Shown here one piece after another: positions 21,602 to 30,436 of a DNA stretch of 31,925 bases; position 1 is the first letter of the stretch; each line of letters opens with the position of its first letter. Position numbers and translations under genes: made by a program. Origin of the DNA: DASXRU01 sp039933315 (GTDB lineage Bacteria > Acidobacteriota > Blastocatellia > Pyrinomonadales > Pyrinomonadaceae); NCBI GenBank assembly GCA_039933315.1, contig JBDTOI010000028.1:1-31925 (forward strand). The letters run 5' to 3'. The notes under the pieces were generated by a model. That model was not told the DNA's origin, did no database searches, and was given only the letters and a program-made list of their open reading frames with translations.

Positions 21602-23191
21602 ATGCTAAAAATTGTTTCACTTAATCGTGTGGTGTCAGCCGCCACTCTTGGCGCGTTCGCTCTTCTGTTGGTTATGTCCGCGGGGGCCCAAACGCGGCGC
21701 CCCAGGCCTCGGACCAGGCCGGCGGCTCCGAAGCCTACGGCCACACCGGGCCCAACCGCACAACCGTCCAACACTCCTACTTCAGAGGCACTGGCAATCG
21801 TCAACGGCCAAACGATCACAGCAGCCGACATTGAAGCGGAGGTGCGCGCGGCCATAAGTCAGGACGCGGATCCATACCTGCGGGCCTTCTTTGAGGATTC
21901 GGATAAAGAGATCGCCGAGGCTCGCCGGAGAGCCCTTGACGCTCGCATTAACTCTTTATTGATTGCGACCGAAGCTAAGAAACAGAGAAAGACTGTTGAG
22001 GAATTTCGCGGTCTGGAGATCGACAGCCGGATCACGCCTCCGACCGAAGAAGAGATCAGCGCAGTGTATGAAGCTAATCGCAGAGCATTCGGTGATGCAA
22101 CGATGGATGGAGTCAGGGCTCAGATCATCACCTACCTGCGCACGCGCCGAGCGGAGGATCTATACGCCAGCCTGGCCACTCGGCTGCGCATGACAAACCT
22201 CGTAACCAGGGGCGCTGATGTCAATGCCCCGAATCTCCAGCCCTCTACCACGCTGACCACGGTAGCGGGCACACCAATAACCGCCGGTCCCCTGAACGAG
22301 CGGATGAAGGCCTATGCGTTCAAACACCGGTTGCGTATTTATGAGATCAAGAAAGGCATCGTTGATCGAAAGATAAATGACCTGCTTCTGATTGCGGAAG
22401 CGAGCAAGAAAAACATTGCCCCCGAAGAGATTGTTCGCACTGAGGTTACCGGCCAGCTTAAGCCTGCTACCGAGGCCGAAATCAGGAAGTTTTACGAGGA
22501 GAATAAAGCCCGCATTAATGGAGAGCTCGCCAGCTCCCGCGCCGAGATTGCGAAATATCTGGAGGACCAGGAACTCGCGAGGCTGGAACGTGTGCTCTCT
22601 GCTCGAGTGCGCGCCGGAGCCAGCTTTCGCATAATGCTTTCTGAGCCGGAACCGCCGATCCAGAGTATTAGCGCAGATGACGACCCCGCACGCGGCGATC
22701 AGAATGCCCCGGTCCGCGTGGTCGAATTCACTGACTTTCAATGCTCGGCATGCGGCGCGATGTACCCTTTGTTGGAAGAAGTCCTGAAGAGCCACGAAAA
22801 GAATGTGCACTTCGTGGTGCGAGACTTCCCTTTGGCAATGCACCCCAACGCGCGCAAGGCGGCCGAAGCTGCCGCCGCAGCCCATGCACAGGGAAAGTTT
22901 TTTGACTATATTGCGCTGTTATTCAAGAACCAGAACGCGCTGGAAGTTCCTTCTTTGAAGAAATATGCCAGCGATCTGGGTCTTGATCGGAAGCGTTTTG
23001 ACATGGAACTCGATAACGGCGTTTATGCCGCCGAGGTGCAGCATGACGTAGAAGAGGGTGAAGCGTACGGCATCGAGGGGACGCCGACGATTTACATTAA
23101 TGGTGTGATGCTGCGCGAGTTCACTCCCGAAGGAATACACGCCGCCATCAACCGGGCGCTATCACGGAAAACGCAGGCGTCCAGGCCCTGA
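21602..23191 (+). CDS. SurA-N-like repeats fused to a DsbA-type thioredoxin domain
   Basis: A 529-residue exported protein. The signal peptide spans about 1-29, followed by a proline/threonine linker (to about 58). Two related helical units follow, each like the SurA/PpiC chaperone N-terminal region (about 60-185 and 215-350): AIVNGQTITAADIEAEV and TVAGTPITAGPLNERM start them. The C-terminal domain (about 365-520) is DsbA-like thioredoxin, with active site CSAC (Cys381, Cys384) and cis-proline loop GTPTIYI. It is thus probably a periplasmic thiol oxidase or isomerase with a substrate-holding chaperone part. No parvulin catalytic domain is present. The start is ATG at 21602 because the upstream extension lacks a signal peptide. 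It converges with the peroxiredoxin gene. Confidence 0.88.
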   Translation: MLKIVSLNRVVSAATLGAFALLLVMSAGAQTRRPRPRTRPAAPKPTATPGPTAQPSNTPTSEALAIVNGQTITAADIEAEVRAAISQDADPYLRAFFEDSDKEIAEARRRALDARINSLLIATEAKKQRKTVEEFRGLEIDSRITPPTEEEISAVYEANRRAFGDATMDGVRAQIITYLRTRRAEDLYASLATRLRMTNLVTRGADVNAPNLQPSTTLTTVAGTPITAGPLNERMKAYAFKHRLRIYEIKKGIVDRKINDLLLIAEASKKNIAPEEIVRTEVTGQLKPATEAEIRKFYEENKARINGELASSRAEIAKYLEDQELARLERVLSARVRAGASFRIMLSEPEPPIQSISADDDPARGDQNAPVRVVEFTDFQCSACGAMYPLLEEVLKSHEKNVHFVVRDFPLAMHPNARKAAEAAAAAHAQGKFFDYIALLFKNQNALEVPSLKKYASDLGLDRKRFDMELDNGVYAAEVQHDVEEGEAYGIEGTPTIYINGVMLREFTPEGIHAAINRALSRKTQASRP

Positions 23192-23206
23192 TGTCATAGC
23201 GTGGCC

Positions 23207-23749
23207 TTACGCCTTTTTCTTCTGGAAGATACTGCAAGCCTGGTACGCACCGGTGGGATCGACAGCCGTCCTGCCTTCTTCGATGTGGCGGATGATCCCG
23301 CCTTTGTCGATGACGAATGTCGCGCGAGTGCCGTATCCGGTGGCCTCGTTATAGACGCCGTAATCCTTAACGGTTTTTCGCTTCCAGTCACTGAGCAGCG
23401 GAAACTGCACGCCAATATCTTCTGCAAAGCGTTTGTTTGCCGGCGAGCTATCCATACTGATTCCCAGCACCTGAGTCTCGGTTTCTTCGAATTTGGCGAT
23501 ATCAGCCTGATACGCCTTTAGTTCCTTCGTTCAACCTCCCGTGAAAGCCAGCACGTAGAACGCGAGCACTACGTTCTTTTTCCCCTTAAAGTCGCTTAGC
23601 TTCAATGGCTTTCCGTTTGTGTCGGTAAGCGAAAAGTCAGGCGCAGCGTCGCCTGCCTTCAAATGCGTTTTCGGCGGTGCAGGTTGCTGCGCAGCCGCGA
23701 CCAGAACGAAGGTCAGCAACAGCATTAGGGCCAAAAGTTTCCTAATCAT
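23207..23749 (-). CDS. Selenocysteine-containing peroxiredoxin (in-frame UGA), exported
   Basis: A thioredoxin-fold peroxidase reducing peroxides through residue 73. Two open frames (23531-23749 and 23207-23470) lie in the same phase, separated by one TGA at 23531-23533. Joined, they give a normal 180-residue peroxiredoxin: signal peptide (about 1-20), AGDAAPDFSLTD, VLAFYVLAFTGG-U-TKELKAY, ISMDSSPANKRFAE, YGTRATFVIDKGG. The UGA occupies the peroxidatic cysteine position, where cysteine relatives have TGGCT. Cys172 near the C-terminus could resolve the selenenic acid. A hairpin fitting the bacterial SECIS pattern follows the UGA. GAGGAG lies five bases before the ATG. The alternative, a nonsense-mutated pseudogene, is less likely since the rest is intact and no other stop or frameshift occurs. 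Confidence 0.87.
23495..23516 (-). promoter_or_regulatory. Predicted bacterial SECIS element
   Basis: On the minus strand GGCG pairs with CGCC and TATCA with TGATA (one bulged U), closing a GGC apical loop. The loop begins 23 bases after the UGA. The bacterial SECIS pattern asks for a loop 16-37 bases from UGA with G in its first two positions; both conditions hold. Confidence 0.75.
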
Positions 23750-23843
23750 GAATTCTCCTCTGAACTTCCAACTCCAATCCCGCGGATATCGGAGTCAAGA
23801 AAGACGGTGCAACGGGTTAGACGCGTAATCATACTACGCTGTT

Positions 23844-23871
23844 TTGAGTGTCAGTCTCGGCAGTGTATCTT
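23844..23871 (+). promoter_or_regulatory. Candidate promoter of the UbiB-like gene
   Basis: TTGAGT (23844-23849), 16-base spacer, TATCTT (23866-23871); four of six matches in each box. Expected start near 23878, 41 bases before the ATG at 23919. Confidence 0.4.
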
Positions 23872-23918
23872 AGACTAAACCCCCTGAGTAAGAAAACACT
23901 GGTCCGATGAGGTGAGCA

Positions 23919-25613
23919 ATGGGAATCTCGCTGAAGCCCGAGCATCTGAAACGTTACAAAGATATTGCCTGGCTCTTCATGAAGTATGGCCGTTCCGATC
24001 TGGTCAAACAGGTTGGCCTCGAAGCCGCCCTGCCCCACGAAGACGAAGCGGGACCAGCAACCGAACTAGCGGAGCCAAAAGCAGAAGAGCTGGCCTCTGA
24101 TTTCGAGAAAATGGGCCCGACGTTCATTAAACTGGCCCAATTGCTTTCCACTCGAGCTGATCTCCTGCCCTTTCCCTACCTGGAAGCACTGGCCCGGTTA
24201 CAGGACAATGTCGGGCCATTTTCATTCGCCGAGGTTGAAGAGATTGTCACCGCCGAACTGGGAGTCCGCATCTCCAAAGCTTTTTCGGAGTTCGATGAGA
24301 CTCCGATAGCGGCTGCGTCGCTGGGCCAGGTACACCGCGCGTCTTTACGCGACGGCCGGGAGGTAGTGGTCAAGGTTCAGCGACCCGGGATTCGCGAACA
24401 GATAGTAAAAGATCTGGAGGTCCTGGGAGACATCGCGACGTTCCTGGATGGCCATACGGAAATGGGTAAGCGCTATGAATTCCAAAACATGTTAGCGGAG
24501 TTTCGCAAGACCCTCATGCGTGAGTTGGACTATCGCCAGGAGGCGCGTCATCTCGAAATCTTTCACGGCAATCTAGAGGACTTCGACTCAATTGTGGTGC
24601 CCCTGCCGATCGAGGATTACACCACCTCGCGCGTGTTGACGATGGAATATATTCGCGGCAAGAAAATTACCACTTTGAATCCGCTCGTTTGGGTGGACAT
24701 TGACGGCGTCCGGCTGGCTGAAGATCTCTTCCGTGCCTATCTGAAACAAATTCTGTTGGATGGGTTTTTTCATGCCGATCCCCATCCGGGGAATGTCTTT
24801 CTCACTGAAGACCATCGCATTGCCCTGATCGACCTGGGTATGGTCGGCCACATTTCCTCGGTCCGGCAGGAGGAAATTCTCAAGCTGTTGTTGGCCGTCA
24901 GCAATGGCGATGGTGACGATGCAGCCGAACAGACAGTGCAAATGGGAGAAGCCAAGCCTGGCTTTGAAGAAAAGAAGTTCCGCCGCCTGGTCGCCGATCT
25001 CGTCACCGAGCATCAGGACACGAGCGTGGCGGAGATCGACGCAGGCCGCGTCGTGCTCGAAATCCAGCGCATCGCCGGTGAAGTGAACTTTCGCATGCCG
25101 CCGGAGTTCACGATGATCGCCAAGACGCTACTGAACCTCGATCAGGTGGTTCATACGCTGGATCCCGGCTTTGACCCGAATGCCTCGATTCGCCGCAACG
25201 CCGCCGACATGATGCAGCAGCGGGTGATGAAGAGCCTGTCCCCGGCCAACCTCTTCAACGCGATTATGGAGACCAAGGGGTTTCTGGAAAAATTACCCTC
25301 GCGGCTGAACAAACTTCTCGACCATCTCACTCGGGACGAGATTAAGTTCAAAGTAGATGCCATCGATGAAGCCCTGCTGATGGAAGGGCTGCAGAAGATA
25401 GCCAACCGCATCACCATGGGATTGATACTGGCGGCCCTGATTGTGGGCGCGGCCATGCTCATGCGGGTGGAGACGTCCTTCAAAATCCTGGGGTATCCGG
25501 GCTTTGCGATCATCTTCTTCACGATCGCCGCCGGAGGGGGAGTCCTTCTCGTCGTCAACATTCTGTATACCGACATCACTTCAAAGAAAAAGGACGGCGA
25601 GGCCTCTAAATAG
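23919..25613 (+). CDS. UbiB/ABC1/AarF-family atypical kinase-like protein
   Basis: A membrane-attached protein kinase-like ATPase associated with quinone and lipid biosynthesis. It is 564 residues: a helical N-terminal extension, the family motif region at 67-81 (PTFIKLAQLLSTRAD) and the Ala-rich nucleotide loop AAASLGQVH (131-139). It also has the VVVKVQRP lysine (Lys152), the HADPHPGN catalytic-loop equivalent and IDLGMVG as the DFG equivalent, plus two C-terminal membrane helices (about 500-520 and 527-550). The normally invariant KxGQ motif reads KLAQ (Ala73). GAGG lies six bases before the ATG. It is divergent from the peroxiredoxin. No ubiquinone or menaquinone genes are adjacent. Confidence 0.93.
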   Translation: MGISLKPEHLKRYKDIAWLFMKYGRSDLVKQVGLEAALPHEDEAGPATELAEPKAEELASDFEKMGPTFIKLAQLLSTRADLLPFPYLEALARLQDNVGPFSFAEVEEIVTAELGVRISKAFSEFDETPIAAASLGQVHRASLRDGREVVVKVQRPGIREQIVKDLEVLGDIATFLDGHTEMGKRYEFQNMLAEFRKTLMRELDYRQEARHLEIFHGNLEDFDSIVVPLPIEDYTTSRVLTMEYIRGKKITTLNPLVWVDIDGVRLAEDLFRAYLKQILLDGFFHADPHPGNVFLTEDHRIALIDLGMVGHISSVRQEEILKLLLAVSNGDGDDAAEQTVQMGEAKPGFEEKKFRRLVADLVTEHQDTSVAEIDAGRVVLEIQRIAGEVNFRMPPEFTMIAKTLLNLDQVVHTLDPGFDPNASIRRNAADMMQQRVMKSLSPANLFNAIMETKGFLEKLPSRLNKLLDHLTRDEIKFKVDAIDEALLMEGLQKIANRITMGLILAALIVGAAMLMRVETSFKILGYPGFAIIFFTIAAGGGVLLVVNILYTDITSKKKDGEASK

Positions 25614-25762
25614 GAATCAGGCCAGGGCGCGAGGCCGCAAAAAAATCGCCTTTTAAGTAAACTTTTTCGCGTTCGTTTACGTCAAAATGATGGCCTCATG
25701 GTTAGGAACGAGCGTTTCCTATCCCTGATTGCTAATTGTGGGTTCTGAGGAGTTTAACCGCG

Positions 25763-25791
25763 TTGACAACTTCAGATCTGCAAGCTAGACT
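25763..25791 (+). promoter_or_regulatory. Sigma-70-type promoter of the DUF4214 gene
   Basis: A perfect -35 box TTGACA (25763-25768), 17-base spacer, TAGACT (25786-25791). Transcription from about 25798 gives a leader of roughly 100 bases. The remainder of the 25614-25898 gap shows no other clear signal. Confidence 0.72.
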
Positions 25792-25898
25792 GTTTCGCGT
25801 TGGATGGGCGCGGCCCTCGCCTTTTTGACCTGAAGATGACCTCACTTTCAGATTTCAAACGAGCAGCCAAACCTGCCCTCTAAGTTGTTAGGAGTAAC

Positions 25899-26816
25899 AT
25901 GATGTCTAAATTAATCGTCGCCGTTTTCGTCCTGGCGCTTGCGGTCTCCAGCGTAGTGGCACAGTCGCCGTCGCTGAGAATTGTCACGGAAGATCCCAAA
26001 CTGCCTTCGGATCTCTTTTACGGCAACGTGAAGGTCAAGCCTTTGCGCCTGCGGCCCGGCACTAACACTCCAATTACCATCGACGACACGGATTTTTTCG
26101 TCAGCCAACAGTACATCGATTTTCTTAACCGGTTTCCTGACCAGGGTGGTTTTGATTACTGGGTAAGTTCGTTCAATGTCTGCGGCACGAACAAGCCTTG
26201 TATCGACGACCGGCGCGTGCGCGTGAGTGCGGCGTTTTTTATCGAGGACGAGTTTCAGGATACCGGCGGCTTCGTTTACCGCTTCTACCAGGGTTCTCTG
26301 GGTGTGCAGCCGACCTATAAACAGTTCATGCCTGACCGTCGACAAGTGATCGGCGGCGTGTCATTGGAAGCGAAAAAAGCGGCCTTTGCGGAAGCATGGG
26401 TTCAGCGACCGGAGTTTCTTACCAAGTACCCCGCCACCATGACGAACTCGGAGTTCGTTGATGCGGTGCTGCTGACCATGAAGAATGGCGACGGAGTGGA
26501 TCTTTCTTCTCAACGTGACACCTTCATCAACGCGCTGAACGGTGGCTCGACTCGCGGTCAAGTTGCGCGACAGATCATCGATAACCCGACCTTCGCTAAT
26601 GCGGAGTACAACAAGGGATTCGTGCTGATGCAGTATTTCGGCTATCTGCGCCGCGACAAAGATCAGGGTGGTTATGACTTCTGGCTAAACGTGGTTAATA
26701 ACCGCGCTGTCAACAACTATCTCGGCATGGTCTGCTCGTTCGTGACCTCGGCGGAATTCCAGTTACGCTTCGGCTCGGCCATCACTCATACCAATGCCGA
26801 TTGTGGCGTGTACTAA
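25899..26816 (+). CDS. Secreted DUF4214 domain protein
   Basis: A 305-residue exported protein. The signal peptide ends at about residue 21 (VVA|QSP). DUF4214-type repeats follow: FVSQQYIDFLNRFPDQGGFDYW (about 68-89) and VLMQYFGYLRRDKDQGGYDFW (about 247-267). Each has the helix-turn containing D-x-G-G-x-x-x-W, and FAEAWVQRPEFL-type helices lie between them. Such domains often occur in surface-layer-associated or secreted proteins, but the function is unknown. Three cysteines lie in the mature part. AGGAG (25890-25894) is better spaced from the second ATG (25902) than from the first. The gene is monocistronic between its own promoter and terminator. Confidence 0.88.
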   Translation: MMSKLIVAVFVLALAVSSVVAQSPSLRIVTEDPKLPSDLFYGNVKVKPLRLRPGTNTPITIDDTDFFVSQQYIDFLNRFPDQGGFDYWVSSFNVCGTNKPCIDDRRVRVSAAFFIEDEFQDTGGFVYRFYQGSLGVQPTYKQFMPDRRQVIGGVSLEAKKAAFAEAWVQRPEFLTKYPATMTNSEFVDAVLLTMKNGDGVDLSSQRDTFINALNGGSTRGQVARQIIDNPTFANAEYNKGFVLMQYFGYLRRDKDQGGYDFWLNVVNNRAVNNYLGMVCSFVTSAEFQLRFGSAITHTNADCGVY

Positions 26817-26841
26817 ACTTTAGCAAACGATTTGAATTTCA

Positions 26842-26868
26842 AAAAGGCTGGCTACACGCCAGCCTTTT
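26842..26868. terminator. Bidirectional intrinsic terminator
   Basis: An 11-bp perfect stem, AAAAGGCTGGC with GCCAGCCTTTT, around a TACAC loop. On the plus strand it is followed by CCTTTT; on the minus strand the T tract is the reverse of the leading A run. It lies between the converging DUF4214 gene and the last glycosyltransferase gene, so it can end both. Confidence 0.9.
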
Positions 26869-26892
26869 CCTTTTGGCAAATGTCGTCTTAAG

Positions 26893-28023
26893 TTAATTCG
26901 CTTTGCTGAACCTATCCATCGCCTCACGGTACACATCGCGCGTCAATTCTGCCGTGCGCCTCCACGAAAACTGGGAGGAGCGCTGTATCCCTGCGGCTGA
27001 AAGTTGCCGGCGCTTCGCTTCGTCATTCAGTAACTCAACGACGCTCTGTGCCATTTCAACTGTATTCTCCGGGCTAACCAGGCACGCCGCATCTCCGGTC
27101 ACCGCCATAATGCTCGGTATGCGGCTCACAATGGCCGGCGCGCCGCAGGCCATTGCTTCCAACGGCGGCAATCCAAATCCCTCATAAAGCGACGGGTAAA
27201 CAAAGAGACGGCAGGAAGAATAGAGAGAGCGCAAGTCTTCATCGCAGAGATAGCCAGTAAGCTTAATTCGGTCCGACACCCCTGAGCCGCGAATCAACTC
27301 AAAGAGATCGCTGTTGAGCCAACCCGTTCTTCCGGCAAGTACTAGTTGCAAGCTCCTGTTTCCGTTCGCTACCACTTCGCTGAAAGCGCGCACCAGGGTG
27401 GGCAGGTTCTTGCGAGGCTCAATCGTTCCCACAAACAGCAGGAAATCATCAGCAATGCCCAGTCGCTCTCGCGTCTCCAGAGTTTCAGTTTGCGGCAAAG
27501 GACGGAACAAATCGCGCGGCGCTTCGGGGATTGCTACAACTTTGGAGGGTTCAACCTGTAGACGTTCGCACACCTCCTCGCGAACACTCTCGCCGGGGGT
27601 AATTATCATGTCCGCCGCTCGCGCCATTACCGGAAGCCGCCGGCGGGCGCGGCGCGTGCGATGTTTTTCGTGAACTGCGGGAAAGAGCAACATTGAGAGA
27701 TCGTGAATAGTCAGAACTGTTGGACATTTGCGCCAGAGGGGCACTTCAAAGTTAGTGCCGTGAAAGATATCAAGCGACTCTCTTTGCACGTAGCCGGGGA
27801 GGCCTACCGTCCACCAACGCCGGGTAAACACATTCACGCTCGCCTTCACCAGCTGGAGGTTAGACAGGCTGAGTTCGGGAAGCGGGATAAAACTAAGTGG
27901 CGACACAATCTCGAACCGATCGTGGGGCGAACCGGCCGCCAGTGCTCTTGCAAGTTCCACTGTATAGTGGCCCACGCCCGTGAGCGGCTGGTTCAGAGGA
28001 ATACCATCCAGGGCTATACGCAT
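26893..28023 (-). CDS. Glycosyltransferase, GT4-type (GT-B fold)
   Basis: Transfers a sugar from a nucleotide-sugar donor to a surface glycan precursor, acting at the cytoplasmic face of the inner membrane. It is 376 residues with an N-terminal acceptor domain (GVGHYTVELARAL, then FHGTNFEVP and LTIHDLSMLLFP). A typical C-terminal GT4 donor domain has FVGTIEPRKNLPTLVRAF, LAGRTGW, then PSLYEGFGLPPLEAMACG with the E-x7-E pair. It is the last gene of the minus-strand glycan operon, 51 bases after the preceding gene, and ends at a bidirectional terminator. Substrate specificity cannot be read from the sequence. Confidence 0.93.
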   Translation of the reverse strand: MRIALDGIPLNQPLTGVGHYTVELARALAAGSPHDRFEIVSPLSFIPLPELSLSNLQLVKASVNVFTRRWWTVGLPGYVQRESLDIFHGTNFEVPLWRKCPTVLTIHDLSMLLFPAVHEKHRTRRARRRLPVMARAADMIITPGESVREEVCERLQVEPSKVVAIPEAPRDLFRPLPQTETLETRERLGIADDFLLFVGTIEPRKNLPTLVRAFSEVVANGNRSLQLVLAGRTGWLNSDLFELIRGSGVSDRIKLTGYLCDEDLRSLYSSCRLFVYPSLYEGFGLPPLEAMACGAPAIVSRIPSIMAVTGDAACLVSPENTVEMAQSVVELLNDEAKRRQLSAAGIQRSSQFSWRRTAELTRDVYREAMDRFSKAN

Positions 28024-28074
28024 GTCAGGCTGAGGTTGGGGTGACTTTTGAATGCAAAAACTCAGGTTTGAAAG

Positions 28075-29391
28075 TCATTCACTTTTTTCCGACAGGGCTG
28101 CGATCTCCGCTGCAACACTTTTCAACATTGATTCCGGCAGCGTGCCAAAGAGCTCCGCCGTCAACCGGCCCGCGGTCTCGGCGAGGCTAAAGGTTGCGTT
28201 ACGAGCCGTTGAATGTGAAACAGTTTTGACGAACTCGATTAGCTGATCGGCATAACTCTCTGGCGCATGTTGTTGTCGTAGTATCTCCCACCCTCTTTCA
28301 CCCATTCGTCTAAACCGATCCGGATCGCCCAAAAAGTCGCGCAGGTGTGACTGGATGTCGGCTATCTCATTCTCTCCCGGCCTGACGTGGGCGACCACAT
28401 CATCCGGCAGGTCAGAGTACCATCCTACCTGCGTCACCAGGCTGGGCAACGCGTGCGCCCAAATTCGCAATTGACTGCCTGACGCTTCCCCCATCGTGGG
28501 ATAGCGAAGATTAATTGCCAGGTCTGCCCGCGACAGGGCTGCATCGAGTTCAGGTTCGGTGGCGAATCCGTGCAATGCTACCAGGCCTTTCAACCCCAGT
28601 GCTCGAATCTGAGTTCGAATTTTTTTCTCGTCGTCCAGGATTGTGCCGTAAATATCAACGTGGAACTTTTCTCTCTCAGGGAATGTGGCGAGGGCATCGA
28701 GCACTGCGTTCAACCGGCGGTTGCGTCCGATATAGCCGAATAGAATAAGGCTAAAATGCTGATGTCCAGCCCGTTTACTCTGATCGCTCCTGCCGGCGGC
28801 GCGGGGCAAGGCGGCGAAAGGCAAGGGCAGACAAGTCAGCGGTGCAGAACCTTTGAGAGTCGCGAAACCAGGCCTCGTATGGACCACCACACCCAGCGCG
28901 TTTTCCGTCGCCAGCTTGGTTAACGGATACTTTTCCGCCATCACGTCGATGGTCCGCCCTTCACTCATAAAACATTCGCGCGCCTCCGGAAGAGCGGCGG
29001 CGCCATAGTAGAACTCCATCATGGCCAGGTAGCCGGAAAGATCACGTCTCTGCACCCGGTAGATACCGTCAAAAAAATGATGCAAACGCGTATCGTGGAG
29101 AATCACCACACCCGGATGTTGTCGCGCGACTTCCCAGATCGAGGCGTGAAACAGAGGGTTATTTCCGATGTTGTAAATACACAGGTCGCCCCGATTAAGG
29201 TCGGCCCATGGCATGCCTCTAAGATTGTAACAGCGCACTTCGGCATGACGCTCCAGGGCCGAATCCAACTTTGTTTGGTCGGTCCAGACGGTAACATCCG
29301 CACGAGTGACCAGCGCCGGCAAGAGCCGTTTGCTAAAGTGCCCGATGTCGGTGGCCGCAGGGGGCAGTGGAGAGAACCAGTTCAGCTTCAT
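28075..29391 (-). CDS. Glycosyltransferase family protein (GT4-like)
   Basis: A 438-residue GT-B-like protein. The N-terminus MKLNWFSPLPPAATDIGHF and the central GVVILHDTRLHHFF are typical of acceptor domains in O-antigen-type clusters. The C-terminal half has FGYIGRNRRLNAVLDAL, a donor-domain start, and LAINLRYPTMGEASGSQLRIWAHALP, where the usual glutamate motif sits. A further 60-residue tail is helical. Its ATG overlaps the stop of the preceding gene by four bases, showing translational coupling. Probably an O-antigen or exopolysaccharide sugar transferase; substrate unknown. Confidence 0.85.
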   Translation of the reverse strand: MKLNWFSPLPPAATDIGHFSKRLLPALVTRADVTVWTDQTKLDSALERHAEVRCYNLRGMPWADLNRGDLCIYNIGNNPLFHASIWEVARQHPGVVILHDTRLHHFFDGIYRVQRRDLSGYLAMMEFYYGAAALPEARECFMSEGRTIDVMAEKYPLTKLATENALGVVVHTRPGFATLKGSAPLTCLPLPFAALPRAAGRSDQSKRAGHQHFSLILFGYIGRNRRLNAVLDALATFPEREKFHVDIYGTILDDEKKIRTQIRALGLKGLVALHGFATEPELDAALSRADLAINLRYPTMGEASGSQLRIWAHALPSLVTQVGWYSDLPDDVVAHVRPGENEIADIQSHLRDFLGDPDRFRRMGERGWEILRQQHAPESYADQLIEFVKTVSHSTARNATFSLAETAGRLTAELFGTLPESMLKSVAAEIAALSEKSE

Positions 29392-30434
29392 GCCAGTAGT
29401 TTCCGCACGACCTCTGCCCAGTTGATGTTCAGCCGATCGTAGAGCACCCTTCCGGAGTCTCCCATTCTCTTTGCCTCGCTGGTATTTTCCCAGAGATGAT
29501 CCATGGCCAAACCCAGCGCCGCGGCAGTCGGCGCGGCAATCAATCCCGTCTCCCCTTCTCGAACGAATTCCAAAGGACCTCCTGAGTCACTGCACGTTAT
29601 TACCGGCTTGGAAGCCAGCATTGCCTCTAACGTCACATAGCCGTAGTCCTCATCGATAGGGGGATAGATGATAGCGCGCGCGCGCGCGTATAGGTCGCGT
29701 TTCGCTTCTTCAGAAATCTGGCCCAGCCAGCTCACGCGATCCTGGACACACAGTTTCCGCGCCAACGCTTTTAATTCGCTTGCGTAGGTCGGATTGTCGG
29801 GTGTGCCCGCGAAACGCACGCGCACGGGATGGTGAGTCTGCGCCAGAGCTTCCAGCACCAGCGCTTGACGCTTGGGCAGGCAAAGCCGGCTCGGAAAAAA
29901 CAAATAGTCCTCGGCCGTCGCCGTATGAAACTTTTCCGCTTCCGGCGGGGGGTGGTAGAGCGGTGTCGAATCAATGCCGCAATATTCCTTTAGCCGCGCC
30001 GCCACATTCGCGGAATTGGCGAAGACTTTCCGGGACTGGCCAATAATCCGGCGATCGGCTTCCCGAATCGCATCGCGCACCCCGTGGCCGTTAGGCGAGT
30101 AAATCAAGTCGCCCAGCGGATGATCCCAGAGCTCGTAGGCAGTACGAAACTGATGGAGGATCCAGAGCACCTTGCGCGGATGTGGGATCAGATAAGCCGG
30201 AAACTTCAGTCCAATGAATAGATCGACAGGCAAGCCGGCCACTTCCGTGAGATCCAGCAAGCGACAGGCAAGCATGTGTTCGAGAATCTTTTCCGGGGGA
30301 TACCATTTGAACGGGACGGCCACGATCTCGGCTTCATGACCAGCGGCTATAAGCGCGTCACGCAATCCTTCGGCATGGGCTTCGGCCCCCCCGCGGATGA
30401 ATGGAACATGAGTGGTGCCGATCAGAACACGCAT
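29388..30434 (-). CDS. Glycosyltransferase, GT4-type
   Basis: A 348-residue GT-B glycosyltransferase. The N-terminus has MRVLIGTTHVPFIRGGAEAH, with the glycine-rich loop that binds phosphates. The donor domain includes FPSRLCLPKRQALVLEAL, VSWLGQISEEAKRDLYARA and DEDYGYVTLEAMLASKPVIT, the E-x7-E-like motif with D/E at the first position. The ATG at 30434 (two bases after the upstream stop) is preceded by GGAGGG, so the in-frame codon at 30449 is rejected. It overlaps the next gene by four bases. A 13-base GC alternation at 29674-29686 encodes an Ala-Arg run. Confidence 0.92.
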   Translation of the reverse strand: MRVLIGTTHVPFIRGGAEAHAEGLRDALIAAGHEAEIVAVPFKWYPPEKILEHMLACRLLDLTEVAGLPVDLFIGLKFPAYLIPHPRKVLWILHQFRTAYELWDHPLGDLIYSPNGHGVRDAIREADRRIIGQSRKVFANSANVAARLKEYCGIDSTPLYHPPPEAEKFHTATAEDYLFFPSRLCLPKRQALVLEALAQTHHPVRVRFAGTPDNPTYASELKALARKLCVQDRVSWLGQISEEAKRDLYARARAIIYPPIDEDYGYVTLEAMLASKPVITCSDSGGPLEFVREGETGLIAAPTAAALGLAMDHLWENTSEAKRMGDSGRVLYDRLNINWAEVVRKLLA

Positions 30435-30436
30435 CG

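Noticed and set aside
23207..23533. Two separate small genes or a pseudogene at the peroxiredoxin
   Set aside because: Both halves share one frame, the only lesion is a TGA at the catalytic position, and a SECIS-like hairpin follows, so a selenoprotein explains it better.
29674..29686. 13-base GC alternation as a Z-DNA or slippage site
   Set aside because: It lies in the glycosyltransferase frame, encodes an ordinary Ala-Arg run, and is too short to stand out in GC-rich coding DNA.
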